Source: Euperipatoides rowelli | Taxonomy: Eukaryota > Onychophora > Udeonychophora > Euonychophora > Peripatopsidae | Direction: 5' to 3' (one strand) | Assembly (NCBI GenBank): GCA_003024985.2 | Contig: PXIH01S0113445.1 | Length of the DNA: 12,169 nt | In this document: positions 10,715 to 12,169 of the stretch, piece after piece | Layout of the letters: each line of letters opens with the position of its first letter | Position numbering within the stretch: position 1 is the first letter of the stretch | Notes under the pieces: model-generated | The model's database searches: none | Seen by the model: the letters and a program-made list of their open reading frames with translations, nothing else | What the model was told of the DNA's origin: nothing | Translations under genes and position numbers: made by a program

Positions 10715-11046
10715 ATTTTTGCTGCTATTTCTTTTCAAAATATTTTTCAAGGCCTGAGCATATAATAAAAACAAATACTTGAAATTATTAACATTATTAA
10801 GAAAGTGTTCATCTTTTAAAATAATTAATTTCAATTGAGTAGAAGGGAGAGAGAAAGATTTTCATTGTCTATAGAATGGGCGATTGACTAACTCATTACT
10901 GCATTCTTTTAAAATTACAGAAAGGTGCAAATAGCAAGGAGAAAAAAAAAAGTTGAATGGATAACTCATAAGTTACAGAAGAGTCTTGGTAATGCTGAAC
11001 TGTCTTTGTTTTTCCAGGTAGGGTAAAAAAGCAAAATTTAATTACT

Positions 11047-11327
11047 GTATGTGACCTATGGAGGTTTTGTTAACCGAACCGCACATGTGCAAACTGTGCC
11101 GCTAGACAAATACGGTCTATGACCAAGAGTTAACCAAATATAGCAGGCATGTTTTTTTTTTCTTTCTCTCGTAAATTTATAATATCTCTGCACTTTACAC
11201 AAGATGTTACCATAAAGCACCAGCATATACAAACATCATGATGTTCCTTCTAAAATATTGTTTTCCCTAGTGGGTAAAATATTTAACTCTGATATTGGCA
11301 GTCATAAGCCATGAATAGGTCACATAC
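11047..11327. mobile_element. Possible MITE bounded by 13-bp inverted repeats
   Basis: GTATGTGACCTAT (11047..11059) has a perfect reverse complement, ATAGGTCACATAC, at 11315..11327. The 281-bp interval begins with a GC-elevated stretch (CCGAACCGCACATGTGC, CTGTGCCGCTAG) unlike its surroundings. I see no target-site duplication and do not recognise the superfamily, so the element is a hypothesis from symmetry and size. Confidence 0.4.
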
Positions 11328-11470
11328 TGAATACCCCAGATAAAAATGATTATTAAGGTACACATATAAATTTTAAAATGTTTAAATTCATATTAGAATT
11401 AGTTAAGGATTAATTAACAAAGTGTTATTACTTTAATAAAAATATAATATTAAGATAAGCAAAAATTCTA

Positions 11471-12169
<699 letters not shown>

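Noticed and set aside
10640-10834. Minus-strand 64-codon open frame with GGGGG
   Set aside because: It lies inside the 3.5-kb intron. The glycine run simply translates the G-rich tract, and the exons on either side join without it.

Overview
This window looks like part of an AT-rich animal nuclear genome. GT-AG introns, long homopolymer runs and remnants of DNA transposons and SINEs dominate it, and coding sequence is sparse. I see nothing bacterial or phage-like: there are no operons, no Shine-Dalgarno-led ORFs and no CRISPR array. The species cannot be fixed from the sequence. The low GC, kilobase introns and repeat types suggest an invertebrate metazoan, but that is an inference.

The one clear gene lies on the minus strand and is the 3' part of a GPR107/GPR108 orthologue (Lung-7TM / LUSTR family of Golgi seven-helix proteins). 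Four consecutive coding exons are well supported: 11597..11480, 7955..7731, 6866..6819 and 1552..1395. They join in frame into about 183 codons covering what I read as helices TM3 to TM7 and the start of the acidic cytosolic tail. The third exon is only 48 nt long and is easily missed by ORF finding. The introns are about 3.5 kb, 0.86 kb and 5.3 kb. The 5' exons (signal peptide, luminal domain, TM1-2) lie beyond the right edge. The 3' end is less certain. Exon 1552..1395 ends at a consensus donor (GTAAGT), but reading through that donor also gives a stop at once. A short terminal exon at 1320..1239 after a 74-nt intron is a plausible but unproven ending.

The introns hold most of the other structure. 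Intron 1553..6818 contains a tRNA-derived SINE head with a hairpin (about 2335..2466), a Tigger/pogo-like remnant (about 2791..3015) and a near-perfect 166-bp tandem duplication (4250..4583). Just after the duplication is a compact plus-strand set of transcription signals: TATA box, initiator, a 42-codon ORF in a good start context, and AATAAA. It could be a tiny nested gene or a solo LTR. Intron 6867..7730 contains a hAT-like MITE with 12-bp terminal inverted repeats (about 6993..7365). Intron 7956..11479 contains a CRE palindrome, a GC-elevated CCAAT-bearing patch, a G-rich tract on the minus strand, and a 13-bp inverted-repeat pair bounding a possible 281-bp MITE.

The long ORFs in intronic sequence (for example 9598..9801, 9866..10081 and 2232..2522) have no recognisable family and look like chance openings in AT-rich DNA.
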